Positions 9,953-20,073 of a stretch of 64,000 bases of DNA are shown piece after piece; position 1 is the stretch's first letter; the number at the start of each line of letters is the position of its first letter. This stretch comes from Acidobacteria bacterium Ga0077534 (GTDB lineage: Bacteria > Acidobacteriota > Blastocatellia > Pyrinomonadales > Pyrinomonadaceae): NCBI GenBank assembly GCA_001464455.1, contig LNEI01000016.1, positions 62,001 through 126,000 of the forward strand. The letters run 5' to 3'. Below the pieces are notes generated by a model, which had not been told where the DNA came from, made no database searches, and worked only from the letters and a program-made list of their open reading frames with translations. Both the position numbers and the translations under genes were made by a program.

Positions 9953-10790
9953 CGCCGATCACCGACAGCAAACGCCCGGTTTTCCCGTATTTTTGCTTCT
10001 CCAACCTGTAAGAAAAGAAAAGATCAGGCCGCTCCATTGTGCAGAATGGGGCGGTATAGATGTTTTTGAGAGGCACGCCGGCGGCGATGAGCTGGTCGCG
10101 ATTCGCAGCGCGCAGATCGACGAGGGCGTGGCCTTCGCGTGTGGTGGAAAAGTATTTCTCGCTGTCTGCAAAATTCACAGCAAATGCGTCGATCACGTCG
10201 GAGCCGATCTCGTAATTGTCACAGCCTGCGGCCGGGCCGATGGCGGCGATCATGTTTGCCGGGTTTGCACCGTAAATTTCGGTTAGTTTTTTCACCGCTT
10301 TGCTAACGATCGACTGAACCGTGCCGCGCCATCCGGCGTGGACTGCGGCGAAGGATTTTGTGGCGGTGTCGCCGATCAGGACAGGAACACAGTCGGCGGT
10401 CTTAGCACCGGCGAGTACGTTGGGGAGATCTGAAACGACCGCGTCGGCTTTTTCCTCGGAATCGCCGATGTCGTCGATACTTTTTACAACTTTTGTTTGA
10501 TCGCCGTGGACCTGCCAGACCATCGCTAGCTGGAATTGGCCGTCAAAAGCCTTGAGAAACCGGCGGCGATTTTCGTAGATATTTTCAGCTTCGTCTTCGT
10601 TGAAACCAGCAAGATTAAGGCTGTTTTCCGGAAAATCGGACACGCCGCCAAGCCTTGTTGAGAACCCGTTTGTGAAGCCGGCGGCTTCGAGCGGGCTGCA
10701 CACGAGCACTTTAACTCCGTCGCGTTCTCGCCAATAGAAGCCTGTATCGGTTAATATTTGCTGGTTCGACTCATTTATGATCGTTTCCAT
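9945..10790 (-). CDS. pgeF: peptidoglycan editing factor / polyphenol oxidase (YfiH/laccase-domain) family
   Basis: GFTNGFSTRLGGVS; QVHGDQTKVV; KTADCVPVLIGD; AAVHAGWRGTVQSIV; exact start uncertain because it overlaps acpS. Confidence 0.92.
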   Translation of the reverse strand: METIINESNQQILTDTGFYWRERDGVKVLVCSPLEAAGFTNGFSTRLGGVSDFPENSLNLAGFNEDEAENIYENRRRFLKAFDGQFQLAMVWQVHGDQTKVVKSIDDIGDSEEKADAVVSDLPNVLAGAKTADCVPVLIGDTATKSFAAVHAGWRGTVQSIVSKAVKKLTEIYGANPANMIAAIGPAAGCDNYEIGSDVIDAFAVNFADSEKYFSTTREGHALVDLRAANRDQLIAAGVPLKNIYTAPFCTMERPDLFFSYRLEKQKYGKTGRLLSVIGVT

Positions 10791-11157
10791 CGGCATCGAC
10801 ATTGTAGAAGTTTATCGCATCCGCGACACGCTCGCCAGAACTCCGCGGTTTCGCGAACGGGTCTTTACGCCCGGCGAACAGGCATACTGCGATGCAAAAG
10901 GCGTCGCGGCCGATCAGTCGTACGCCGCAAGATTTGCTGCGAAAGAGGCCTTTTTGAAAGCCTTGAAAACCGGGTGGCGTGGGAAGATCACATGGCACGA
11001 CATAGAAGTCGTATCTGACCCGGACGGCGTTCCTGATCTAATTATCAGGGGCGAAGCTGCCGAGATATTGAAAAAACGCGGTGCCGACCGTGTCCACATT
11101 TCGATATCGCACACCGTCGACCATGCTGTTGCTCAGGTTCTGCTTGAAAAGTCTTAA
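10777..11157 (+). CDS. acpS: holo-[acyl-carrier-protein] synthase
   Basis: MIVSIGIDIVEVYRIRD; FAAKEAFLKAL; HISISHT. Confidence 0.95.
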   Translation: MIVSIGIDIVEVYRIRDTLARTPRFRERVFTPGEQAYCDAKGVAADQSYAARFAAKEAFLKALKTGWRGKITWHDIEVVSDPDGVPDLIIRGEAAEILKKRGADRVHISISHTVDHAVAQVLLEKS

Positions 11158-11204
11158 CTGCAAGCCAATTGCTTTTTTTTCAATTTAAAGGTTGATAGTT
11201 AAAG

Positions 11205-13097
11205 TTACTTTGTCGGCGTCGGAGACGCTGCGGGTTTCGGCTGCGGCTCGTCCAGCGACAAGAAAACAACGGCTCCGTCGTGGTCCGAGACGCGTTCGGG
11301 TCGAGTGCCGTCGTTGCTGAGGATCTTGGGAAAATCAGCATTTGATCTTGCGTAGCCGAACTTCAGAAGCCGCTCCCGCAAAGGCCGATTTATCAGAATG
11401 TGGTCGAGACTCTGAGCGAAGCCGTCAAAAGTGTACGAATAGCGTTTTGTGACGTCCGGCAGGAACTCGATGAGGTTAGCGAGACCGGTGTTGAAGCTAG
11501 TTTTCGACGGCGTCAGCACGTTTTGGTCCGATTTGCCTTTCAAGATGCCGATCAAGTCATTGAACCCATCGTTGAACTGAAAAGAGTTAAAATCACCGCA
11601 TAGGATGATGTTCTCAGTCGGAGCGGCCGCTTGGCGGTCGACGACGAATTTCGCAAGCCACTCAGCTTGCAGACGGCGTTTATTCTGAACACGATTGCCG
11701 TCTTTGGGATCATCGATCCCGCCGTAGGATTTAAAGTGATTAACGATAACCGTTACTGCTAGAGGCTTTTGAGATCGAGCATCGATCGCTTCCACTCGAA
11801 TGAGCAGCGGCGGACGATCGTAAAGATTCTGGTTTTCATCGCCTTTCACGTCGAGCTTAACGTCCTTGGCAAGCTGCTGAACCTCAATGACCTTGAGCTT
11901 CGTCGACTTTACGAGATAGCCGACGTCGATGCCGCGAGGGTCGTTACCCTCGATCAGGTGGGCCGTATATTTCGGGTCGGGCACGCCGGCTTTCACGTGA
12001 TCGGCATTTATCGCTTCGGCTAGTTTCTTAAGTCCGGCAAGATTCTCGGCCTCGACGACACCGATAAGATCGGGCGAGCTGAGTACGTTTCGAAACGTGA
12101 GCGACAGTTTCGCCAGCCGTCGTTGAAATACCTCTTTAGGAACGGTCGCCTCTCTATCTACATTAGAGGAATTGACCTCATCGTCAAAAAAATTCTCAAT
12201 GTTCAGCGTGCCGACGGTCAGTTCTCTTTCCCCGGCTGGGCTAAGCGGAGTGAACGCCTTAATATTCTCGATCTTTCGTTCGTACGACGCGTCGACGAGC
12301 AGGGTGTAAAACTTTCGCGAATAGTCGATGATGCCGACGACTTCCTTGAGCGTGGCTCCAGCCGGAACGTCGATCGGTTTGCCGCCCGACTGGGCAAGAC
12401 TGTCGACCCGCAGCGTTTCGGGGTTCATATCGAAAGCGGGCGTCGTCGGAGGCAGTTTGTCGACGATGATCTGCAAAACGCCGAGGCCTGGTTCCCGAAA
12501 TGGCCTTGGGGTTCCGGGCAGCGTCGCGAAGAAAACCCCATTCGATGTCGATAATCCGCTTCGCTCGTTGGTGAAGCCGCCAGTCGGGCCGACGACCGCG
12601 AGATCGGCCTTTACACGCATTCCTTCAAATCGCTCGAGCTGGTCGAGCTTGCCCTTCGGGTCGAGATCGCCGGCCGTCAGAGCGATCGGGGCGGGGAGCG
12701 GATTGTCTTTCGAAAGTACTTTGACCGTCGGGCGCGTTATCTCGGTGATCGGGATGAAGTACCGCTCACTCGGCGGGCGGAATTCGACGACAGTGCCATC
12801 GACCTGAACGAGGTTGCCGATCGCGACCTGGTTTACGCTGTTCGGACCGTAGACTAGAAGGCCTTCAGACGTTTTTGGATCGCTATCAGCCTTGTCGTCA
12901 GGCGTCTGTATAAAAAAGCCGTTCCGTAAGATCGCCGTAACGATCCCAGTCGTTCGAACATTCTCGTTAACAACTGGAGAAACACCTTTGTCGCCCTGGA
13001 TCTGGGCGATAGTGTATTCCTTCTGAGCGAAAACCGAGCTCGCCGAAAAAACTGCTATCAGAGAGAAAACGATAAAGCTGGAAATTCTGATCTTCAT
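11205..13097 (-). CDS. secreted endonuclease/exonuclease/phosphatase-family nuclease
   Basis: Signal peptide; TVGTLNIENFFDD; GVVEAENLAGL; IILCGDFNSF; SLDHILIN; VSDHDGAVV motifs. Confidence 0.88.
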   Translation of the reverse strand: MKIRISSFIVFSLIAVFSASSVFAQKEYTIAQIQGDKGVSPVVNENVRTTGIVTAILRNGFFIQTPDDKADSDPKTSEGLLVYGPNSVNQVAIGNLVQVDGTVVEFRPPSERYFIPITEITRPTVKVLSKDNPLPAPIALTAGDLDPKGKLDQLERFEGMRVKADLAVVGPTGGFTNERSGLSTSNGVFFATLPGTPRPFREPGLGVLQIIVDKLPPTTPAFDMNPETLRVDSLAQSGGKPIDVPAGATLKEVVGIIDYSRKFYTLLVDASYERKIENIKAFTPLSPAGERELTVGTLNIENFFDDEVNSSNVDREATVPKEVFQRRLAKLSLTFRNVLSSPDLIGVVEAENLAGLKKLAEAINADHVKAGVPDPKYTAHLIEGNDPRGIDVGYLVKSTKLKVIEVQQLAKDVKLDVKGDENQNLYDRPPLLIRVEAIDARSQKPLAVTVIVNHFKSYGGIDDPKDGNRVQNKRRLQAEWLAKFVVDRQAAAPTENIILCGDFNSFQFNDGFNDLIGILKGKSDQNVLTPSKTSFNTGLANLIEFLPDVTKRYSYTFDGFAQSLDHILINRPLRERLLKFGYARSNADFPKILSNDGTRPERVSDHDGAVVFLSLDEPQPKPAASPTPTK

Positions 13098-15518
13098 TTA
13101 TAGAGTGTCGCGACGGCTTTCGATGTATTCCTGGATGTTTCGCGGAACATTTGAAAAGAAGTTGTACCCGGTCAGAGCTTCGACCGAATCGACGGTCACG
13201 CGGAAATTCCTCCACGGCGTGCTCGGCGATATTAGGGCATCGTCATTCGGCATTATGACACCGAACACGCGTGTAGAACGATTGACCCTTCGAAGGTCAT
13301 CGTTGCCGTTTGGAATGACCATTATGACTTTCCAAGTGACCTCCGGGATCACGATGCGGCCCTGAGCAATGGTTCCACGGTTGCCATGTCCGCCGGAGAT
13401 TATATACAGCTCGTTCCCCTGCTGTATCAGAGATCGCGAATAGTCTTCGAGATTATTCCACGGGCCGGAATTGTTCTCGATAGCCTGCGGGATCATGTTG
13501 GTCATCAGGAACGTGGCTGAGTTGTCCGGAATAGACCTTGTCCGGTCACCGGATGGACACATGTGGCCGCGTGACAGACCTGAGCCCGAGTAATCATTGT
13601 CCGTGACTCGATACCAGCCCGCAGGAAGTGCCGGATCAGGACGAAAATCATCCTGTCGCTCAGCTGACCCGACCCAGCTTGTGTCCAGCCGCCACGCGAC
13701 CCAATTGGGGTTTGCGGTGGACCGATTGTACGAGAGCGAGTATTGAGGCTTGAACATCAGGTAATTGTTCTCATTCGCCACGTCGGGCGTCGCTCCTGAT
13801 GGATTGCCCATTATCAGCGGGTCGTCGCTCGCGAATGGTGCGTTTACCGTGATCGATTGGTTTAGGTTTACCGTTCGAGACTGAGCGTCGTGAGCGACGC
13901 TCGTGATGACATAGTTGCCGCCCGCCGTGCCCGCAGGTATCGTGGCAGCGAAAGAGAATACGTTGTCGCCCGGTGTAACGTCGCCGTTTGTCCCGTTGTC
14001 ATAAAACGGCTGCGTCGCGAGGCCGCCGATCGTGGAGAGATTTCCGTCAACGAAGATGCCGGTGCTCGGCGGAGTCGTCGCCGGAAGCACGGTTACGGTA
14101 AACAGGATCGTTCCGCCCGGCACGACGGTGCTCGGGTTGGCCGCTATCGAGGCAAATAGGTTCGCACCGGTCTCGCCGCTGCAGGCGAAAGGCGACGACA
14201 TCGAATTTCGCGGCGATGAAGGACTGGTTGCCGCGAAATCGTTCGAATTGTTGTTGCTGTCCTGACAGCCGTTATTAATACGCGAACGACTATCGTTTTG
14301 CGGCGGTGCGGCGGTGACCGCAGTTTCTATGAACGCGTTTGTTGCGGTTCCCCAGCCAACAGCGTCGACGGGTGTACCGTTCAGCGAGGGGCGCAGAGCC
14401 AAACCACCTCCGGCTCCGCCCATTGAGCATGAACAGGTCGATGGATTGTAAGTGATGTCCGCTGTCGCAGCTCCGTCGTAAGCGGTCGCCGCTACGAGAT
14501 AGTATTGTCCCGGAAGCAAGACAGTGCTCGTGGTCCAAGTGGCAAAAGGACCGACATCGCTCGATCCCGCGGCGGCGCGATAGACGAGCCGGTATCCGTT
14601 TAGGTCGACAGGGGTGCTGCCGGTGTTGTGCAGCTCGATAAACTCGTCTTCCGCCGTTCCGCCGCCGGTTTGAAACTGACTAATGACCACCGATCCGGCT
14701 CCCGGAGTTGGAGTCGGCGTAGGTGTCGGGGTCGCGGTCCCGGTCGGTGTAGGGCTCGGCGTAGGCGTCGGGCCGCCGGAACACGTGGTCGTGCTCGTTG
14801 ACGTATTCCGCGGAACAGGTGCTGTGACTACGTCGAAATCTAAATTATTGTTGTCGGTATCGGTACAGCCGGCGGTTTTTCGGACCGAACCCTGCGAAGC
14901 TGTTAATGCGGAACCGTTATTGACCGATGTTCCTCCCTCGCCGTTACCCGCACTTCCGTTTCCGGCCGCACCGTATGCGACCCAGTCAACTATCTGAGCG
15001 AGTTGGCTTACATTGCAGGGGGACGCCGCTGACCCGCAAACATTTTGAGCGAGCGTCGATACGAGAGCGACTTTGCCGCTCGTTCCGGACAAGGCGAGGT
15101 TGACGGTGGTGGCATCAGGCGAGACGGGTAATACTGCCCCCGCACTTCCCGAGTTGCCAAGCTGAACCAAGTAATATTGACCAGGATTCAGCGAGACGTT
15201 CGGAAGAGCAAAGGCATTTGATGGCTGACTCGCAAAGTTGCCCGTTGCCGAGCCGTAGTAAAGCGAAAGCCCATTCAGCGACTGCGTCGAGCCCGAGACG
15301 TTCTTAAGTTCGACATAGTCGAACAGGTACGTGCCCGTAGAGCCCCCGCCCCCACTGCCTACCTGACTGATAACGACGGTGGTCGAGACCGTCGGCGAGT
15401 TTTTGAACTTTTTCTCGTCGTCGCTCTGGGCTAGTGTAGAAAAACCGATCGCAACCCATACGGCAAAAACCGTCAAGATCCCGAGCCTTAAATAAATACT
15501 TTTCATCCGGGTCAGCAA
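13098..15518 (-). CDS. secreted multi-domain nuclease: two lamin-tail domains, Pro/Thr linker, NUC1 endonuclease
   Basis: VVISQVGSGGG...DYVELKN and VVISQFQTGGGTAEDEFIELHN; PTPTPSPTPTGTATPTPTPTPTP linker; NDYSGSGLSRGHMCPSGDRT. Confidence 0.9.
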   Translation of the reverse strand: MLTRMKSIYLRLGILTVFAVWVAIGFSTLAQSDDEKKFKNSPTVSTTVVISQVGSGGGGSTGTYLFDYVELKNVSGSTQSLNGLSLYYGSATGNFASQPSNAFALPNVSLNPGQYYLVQLGNSGSAGAVLPVSPDATTVNLALSGTSGKVALVSTLAQNVCGSAASPCNVSQLAQIVDWVAYGAAGNGSAGNGEGGTSVNNGSALTASQGSVRKTAGCTDTDNNNLDFDVVTAPVPRNTSTSTTTCSGGPTPTPSPTPTGTATPTPTPTPTPGAGSVVISQFQTGGGTAEDEFIELHNTGSTPVDLNGYRLVYRAAAGSSDVGPFATWTTSTVLLPGQYYLVAATAYDGAATADITYNPSTCSCSMGGAGGGLALRPSLNGTPVDAVGWGTATNAFIETAVTAAPPQNDSRSRINNGCQDSNNNSNDFAATSPSSPRNSMSSPFACSGETGANLFASIAANPSTVVPGGTILFTVTVLPATTPPSTGIFVDGNLSTIGGLATQPFYDNGTNGDVTPGDNVFSFAATIPAGTAGGNYVITSVAHDAQSRTVNLNQSITVNAPFASDDPLIMGNPSGATPDVANENNYLMFKPQYSLSYNRSTANPNWVAWRLDTSWVGSAERQDDFRPDPALPAGWYRVTDNDYSGSGLSRGHMCPSGDRTRSIPDNSATFLMTNMIPQAIENNSGPWNNLEDYSRSLIQQGNELYIISGGHGNRGTIAQGRIVIPEVTWKVIMVIPNGNDDLRRVNRSTRVFGVIMPNDDALISPSTPWRNFRVTVDSVEALTGYNFFSNVPRNIQEYIESRRDTL

Positions 15519-15623
15519 AACAAAAAATGACGTGCAATCTTCATTTTTACCATATTTCGATGCCTAAACGAACCTCGCGGGGTGCTTGGGATTATGGTTA
15601 ACAGCTTGTTCAGACCTTTCTCG

Positions 15624-16889
15624 TTACGGATGTTGGGGAGTGATCTCCGCGAGTTTCTTTGTAATGAATCTCTTTACCGAATCATTGTCAGACAATTCGA
15701 ACGCCCGGGCGAGCGACGCAACAGCTAGGACCGATTCGCCCCGGAGATTCTCGTAGTGTGCTTTCGTGATGAAAAAGAGGCTGTAGTTTGAGAGTTCTTT
15801 ACCTAGATCGAGGAGCCGCTTGTACGCCGCTTCAGTGCCTTCGAGCTCACCAAGAACGATCAGACGGTTTAGCTCGCGGACGGGTGAGAATTGACGCAGT
15901 TGAAGCTCATCGTAGCAGGTGAGGATCCGCCGCCAATCGGTCGAAAAGTAAGCGGCAGCGAGAGTGTAGATCGCGGCGATCTCGGCTTCGAGGTGATAAT
16001 CGGACATGTGATCGCCGCTTGCCGAGAGACGAAAATGATGCAGACCGCGAGCGATCAGGCGTTTATCCCATGCGTCGCGGTCCTGTTCGGCGAGGATGAG
16101 GAGTTCGCCATTGTGATCGGAACGCTGCGGCATTCGGGCGGCCTGAAAACAGAACAGAGCCGCTAGTGCGTCGACCTTTGGCGATGTTGTTACAGGATGT
16201 TTCGCCAGCAGCGAAATTAAACGGATAGCTTCAAAAACGAGGTCCTTACGCGTCAGAGCCTCACCGGTCGAGGCCCCGTATCCTTCGTTGAACATCAGAT
16301 ACAGAGCTTTCAGCACGCTGTCGACGCGGTCTGGCAATTCAACAGGCGTCGGAATTTCCATCCGTACGCCGCTGTCGCGGAGTTTCGACTTTGCCCGCGT
16401 TATGAGCTTCGCGATCGAGTCCTCTTTTGCCAAGAATGCATGAGCGATCTCGCCGACGCTAAAACCGCCGACCGTTTTCAGCGTCAGAGCGACACGGCTA
16501 TCGGGTGAAATGGCCGGGTGGCAGCAGGCGAAGATCATCTGGAGCTGGTCTTCGTCGATCTCGCTGGCAAAGCTCGCACCGATCAGTTCATTATTTTCTG
16601 ATCTAAGTTCAAAATTCTCGTCTACATCGATCGATGTTGACTTGCTGCTCCGTCGCAACGAATCGATACAGCGATTCTTAGCCGTACGCATCAGCCAAGC
16701 GAACTGATCCACCGGAACACCCGAAAATGGCCAGGTCTTCATCGCCGCTATCAGCGAATCCTGCACGGCGTCTTCGACCGTGTCGATCTTGTCAAAACCA
16801 AACGAACGACAAAGAGAAGCGACCATCTGCCCCGAATGATGACGGAACAGATGGTCGATGGTTTCGCTGAGGACTGGGACGCGGTCTGT
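15624..16889 (-). CDS. ECF RNA polymerase sigma factor, ECF42-like (long C-terminal extension)
   Basis: IDHLFRHHSGQMVASLCRSFG; LRTAKNRCIDSLRR; LKTVGGFSVGEIAHAFL; RVDSVLKALYLMFNEGYGAS; paired with YCII gene. Confidence 0.9.
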   Translation of the reverse strand, partial: TDRVPVLSETIDHLFRHHSGQMVASLCRSFGFDKIDTVEDAVQDSLIAAMKTWPFSGVPVDQFAWLMRTAKNRCIDSLRRSSKSTSIDVDENFELRSENNELIGASFASEIDEDQLQMIFACCHPAISPDSRVALTLKTVGGFSVGEIAHAFLAKEDSIAKLITRAKSKLRDSGVRMEIPTPVELPDRVDSVLKALYLMFNEGYGASTGEALTRKDLVFEAIRLISLLAKHPVTTSPKVDALAALFCFQAARMPQRSDHNGELLILAEQDRDAWDKRLIARGLHHFRLSASGDHMSDYHLEAEIAAIYTLAAAYFSTDWRRILTCYDELQLRQFSPVRELNRLIVLGELEGTEAAYKRLLDLGKELSNYSLFFITKAHYENLRGESVLAVASLARAFELSDNDSVKRFITKKLAEITPQHP

Positions 16890-16902
16890 CATGGCAGCGA
16901 GA

Positions 16903-17259
16903 TCATTCTCCCGTCGGCTCAACTTCGCGAAGCTCGACCCAGCCGCCGTATTTCAGGTGCGGGCAATCGCTGGACAGCCGGACGGCTTCGTCGTAATTTT
17001 CGGCCTCGATCGTAAAGTAACCGCCGATCACCTCTTTCGCCTCGACGAATGGGCCGTCGGTCACGCGGAATTTGTCGCCGAATCCGTGCAGATGTCGGCC
17101 GCCTTCGTCACGGAGCTTTTCTCCGCCGCGGATCTTGCCTTGGGCGGCGAGCTTTGCAGACCAGGCCATGTATTCGGCGATCACCGCCTCGATATCTTCG
17201 GGTGACAATTGCGAAACGTCGGACGTTTGTTCGTGAAGCAAAAGCATGTAGTTTGGCAT
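16903..17259 (-). CDS. YCII/DGPF-domain protein
   Basis: MPNYMLLLHEQ...KFRVTDGPFVEAKEVIGGYFTIEAENYDEAV. Confidence 0.92.
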   Translation of the reverse strand: MPNYMLLLHEQTSDVSQLSPEDIEAVIAEYMAWSAKLAAQGKIRGGEKLRDEGGRHLHGFGDKFRVTDGPFVEAKEVIGGYFTIEAENYDEAVRLSSDCPHLKYGGWVELREVEPTGE

Positions 17260-17272
17260 AAATCTATCTCCT

Positions 17273-17800
17273 TTAATTTCTTTTCATCGTGAAAAGCTCT
17301 TCGCGAACGCTGCCGTCTTTCTGCTTGAGAGCGAGATATATCTTTAGGTCTTTATCACCGATCTTCTCGAACGTTAAGCCAGAAAAATTTACTCGGCTGC
17401 CCTCTTTGCTGACAAATTTGAAATCGACTGTCTTGTCCTTTTCTTCCCAGCCAACAAAATTCGGGTGGAAATGCTTGAGCTTGAGCACGAGCGATCCTTC
17501 CGATTCGGTCAGCCACATCATCTCGTAGAAAACGGGCTTACCGCCGATGATCAGCCGATAGGTTCCCATCATCACACCGCCCTGCGGCTTGCTCCAGACC
17601 TCCTCAGAAATCCCGCCGAGACCCGAACCGAGCCACCCGCCGGCGAGCCATTCGACGTCGGCGATCGAGGCCTTTGGCGAAGCTTTGCCTTCCATGAGTT
17701 TGAGTGTGTTCTCGGTATGTTTGATCTGGGCGTTAAGTGCAGTTGAAAAGATAGCCACGACGAGGGAAGTGAGGACGAGAGTTTTGCATCGATTCTTCAT
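17273..17800 (-). CDS. secreted DUF6265-like protein
   Basis: DVEWLAGGWLGSGLGGISEEVWSKPQGGVMMGTYRLI. Confidence 0.7.
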   Translation of the reverse strand: MKNRCKTLVLTSLVVAIFSTALNAQIKHTENTLKLMEGKASPKASIADVEWLAGGWLGSGLGGISEEVWSKPQGGVMMGTYRLIIGGKPVFYEMMWLTESEGSLVLKLKHFHPNFVGWEEKDKTVDFKFVSKEGSRVNFSGLTFEKIGDKDLKIYLALKQKDGSVREELFTMKRN

Positions 17801-17901
17801 ATATTTGTTCAGCTTTTTGATGAGCTTCACATTATAGACGAACGAGGTAGGCGGAAAAGGACACTGAGGCGAGATTTTTCGGCGAGTCTTCGATACATTA
17901 C

Positions 17902-17948
17902 GGCTTTGCGTACGATTTTTAACGCAAAGCCGCAAAGATCGCAAAGAA
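17902..17948. repeat. dispersed GCAAAG-type intergenic repeat, copy
   Basis: GGCTTTGCGTACGATTTTTAACGCAAAGCCGCAAAGATCGCAAAGAA. Confidence 0.8.
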
Positions 17949-17959
17949 AAACGCCAAGC

Positions 17960-19345
17960 CTACTGTGCCGGTCGAGGCGTTGTTGTCGGTCTCGGGGCCT
18001 GCATCGGTCGTGGATAGACGACGGGGCTCTTGTTGCCGTTTTTGTCGACTGAGCGGACGCCGAAAAAGTAATTATCTTTTGACATCGCCTTTGCCGTGTA
18101 GGTCAGGACGTTGCCGACAGGGATCGTGTTCGTCCACTCAGCGGCCGTCGTGTCACGATAAACGACCTCGTAACCGGCGAGGTCCTGATCGGTATTCGCA
18201 TCCCATTTGAGCACCGTGTCGTTGGTCAGGCCGCCGGTGATGATGCCGACGTTCTTTGGCTTGCCCGGAGCGAGGGCTAGACTCGCGAGGGCTGTAAGAT
18301 TAACGCGTGCAACATTTGCAGTATATTCAAAATCGACGTAGTCGATCGTGTCGCCGTAGAATTTACCGTCTACAGTCCGCACATTTTGATGCTGGTGGGT
18401 GTAGTCTTCGTCAGGTTCGGTAAATCGGACGGCCGCGAATCCGCGTTCGAGAAACGGGATGTGATCGCCGCCACGGCCGTAGCGGTCACGCCGATAGATC
18501 ATCCAAGCCCCGAAATTCTTCAGGTAACGGCCCGACTGTTCCTTGATATAGCGTGCAAGTTGCCGCGAAGGCGAGTCATTTTCACCTCCGACGCTGCGGC
18601 GGGTGTTTGCTTCCTGCGGAGTTTCGCTTGACGGAACGCCTTCGCTGAAGACGCGGACGCGTTTGCGAAACTGGGAATTCTTCATCGTTATCACGCCGCC
18701 GACAATGTCGTTAGTAAACATCGCCTCGATATTCATCTTGGCCTTTTTCGCCTCTTCAGCGTAATGTGCGGCACCGAGCAGCCCTTGCTCCTCGCCGGGA
18801 ACTGCCATAAATACAATGGTTGCGTCGAATTTATACTTCGACATAACGCGAGCGAGCTCGATCGAAACGGCCGTGCCGGAAGCGTCGTCATTCGCACCGG
18901 GAGCGTCGCATTTTCCGTCGGTCGGCGACGTACACATCGAATCATAGTGGCCCGAGACGACGTAGATGCGGCTCGGGTCGGTAGTGCCCGGAAGAATGGC
19001 GAAAACGTTTGTGAGCTTCGTCGGTGTGGGGATACGAGCGACCGCTGGCTGCACAAATTCCTGCGTTTGCGGCTGCAGACAAGAGCCGCAATCGGCACTG
19101 ATCCTACGAAACTCTTCCAAGATCCAGTCGCGGGCCGCACCGATTCCGCGCGTTTTGCTGTCTTGCTCCGAAAGCGTATTTCGCGTACCAAACGACACGA
19201 GCTTTCGGATGCTCGCCTCGATATTCTTTGCTGAAATTTCTTTCAGCATCTTTTGTATCTGTGGGTCGAGTTTGTCTTTTTGAGCAAAGACGGGCGTTGA
19301 AACAAGGAGACAAAGGGAAAACAGCAAGAAAAATTTTGTTCTCAT
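17960..19345 (-). CDS. secreted M28-family zinc peptidase with C-terminal Fn3-like region
   Basis: YVVSGHYDSMC...GANDDASGTAVSIELARV...VFMAVPGEEQGLLGA; DRYGRGGDHIPFLERG. Confidence 0.9.
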   Translation of the reverse strand: MRTKFFLLFSLCLLVSTPVFAQKDKLDPQIQKMLKEISAKNIEASIRKLVSFGTRNTLSEQDSKTRGIGAARDWILEEFRRISADCGSCLQPQTQEFVQPAVARIPTPTKLTNVFAILPGTTDPSRIYVVSGHYDSMCTSPTDGKCDAPGANDDASGTAVSIELARVMSKYKFDATIVFMAVPGEEQGLLGAAHYAEEAKKAKMNIEAMFTNDIVGGVITMKNSQFRKRVRVFSEGVPSSETPQEANTRRSVGGENDSPSRQLARYIKEQSGRYLKNFGAWMIYRRDRYGRGGDHIPFLERGFAAVRFTEPDEDYTHQHQNVRTVDGKFYGDTIDYVDFEYTANVARVNLTALASLALAPGKPKNVGIITGGLTNDTVLKWDANTDQDLAGYEVVYRDTTAAEWTNTIPVGNVLTYTAKAMSKDNYFFGVRSVDKNGNKSPVVYPRPMQAPRPTTTPRPAQ

Positions 19346-19403
19346 TGGGTTTATTCTTTAGAGATTTTGACCACAGATTAGCACAGATCGAGATCGTGGG
19401 GCA

Positions 19404-19919
19404 CTAGAACTGAACGCTAAACTTGTACCACGTCGATTTTGCGGTGACGCTTTTATCATAATCGTTGTACATCGCGAGATTGTATTTCAAATCAAAAATA
19501 TCGCCGCGACGAGCTCCCAGATTTAGTGCCTCGTACGGAATGAAGATCTTGAGATCTTTGTAAACCGCGTCAACGTGGCCCGGTTTGAAATTCGTGACCG
19601 CGGACACGAACTTTGTCGTCGTTCGGTATTTTGTCTCTGCCCCGGCGGCGAGAGCTTTTCCATCCGTGTCGTTGTAGAAATAGGCGATCATCTTGTACGG
19701 GTAATCGAGGGCGTTCTTGATCTTGAAGTTCACGTAGATCATCACGCCATTTCGACCGTCGACCTTTACGCTGTGTACGACCCGCGATGCCACAAACGTT
19801 CCCGATGGAGTGGTTACAACTGCCCGCGGCACGGGACCCGCCGCACGTCCACCCTGTGCGGTTACCAGCGACGCCGAAAACAGGAATAGCGTGATCAGAA
19901 TTAGTGATTTGATTTTCAT
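19404..19919 (-). CDS. hypothetical secreted protein
   Basis: Signal peptide (MKIKSLILITLFLFSASLVTAQG). Confidence 0.65.
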   Translation of the reverse strand: MKIKSLILITLFLFSASLVTAQGGRAAGPVPRAVVTTPSGTFVASRVVHSVKVDGRNGVMIYVNFKIKNALDYPYKMIAYFYNDTDGKALAAGAETKYRTTTKFVSAVTNFKPGHVDAVYKDLKIFIPYEALNLGARRGDIFDLKYNLAMYNDYDKSVTAKSTWYKFSVQF

Positions 19920-20073
19920 ATTGTTTGATCCAGGCAGAAAAAACACTGCAGGCTCAAACAACGGTCGTGAGAGCGATTTTCAGATGCGCCAGTCGCGCCG
20001 TAAGTTCGTTTAGTTAATTCCCAAGGATTGCTCTAAGCGTAACAGAATCAACAGTTTCTGTCGAGCGGCAGAA

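Noticed and set aside
14683-14776. GT-rich tandem repeat as a regulatory or CRISPR-like repeat
   Set aside because: It is the coding sequence of the Pro/Thr linker (PTPTPSPTPTGTATPTPTPTPTP) of the LTD-NUC1 protein.
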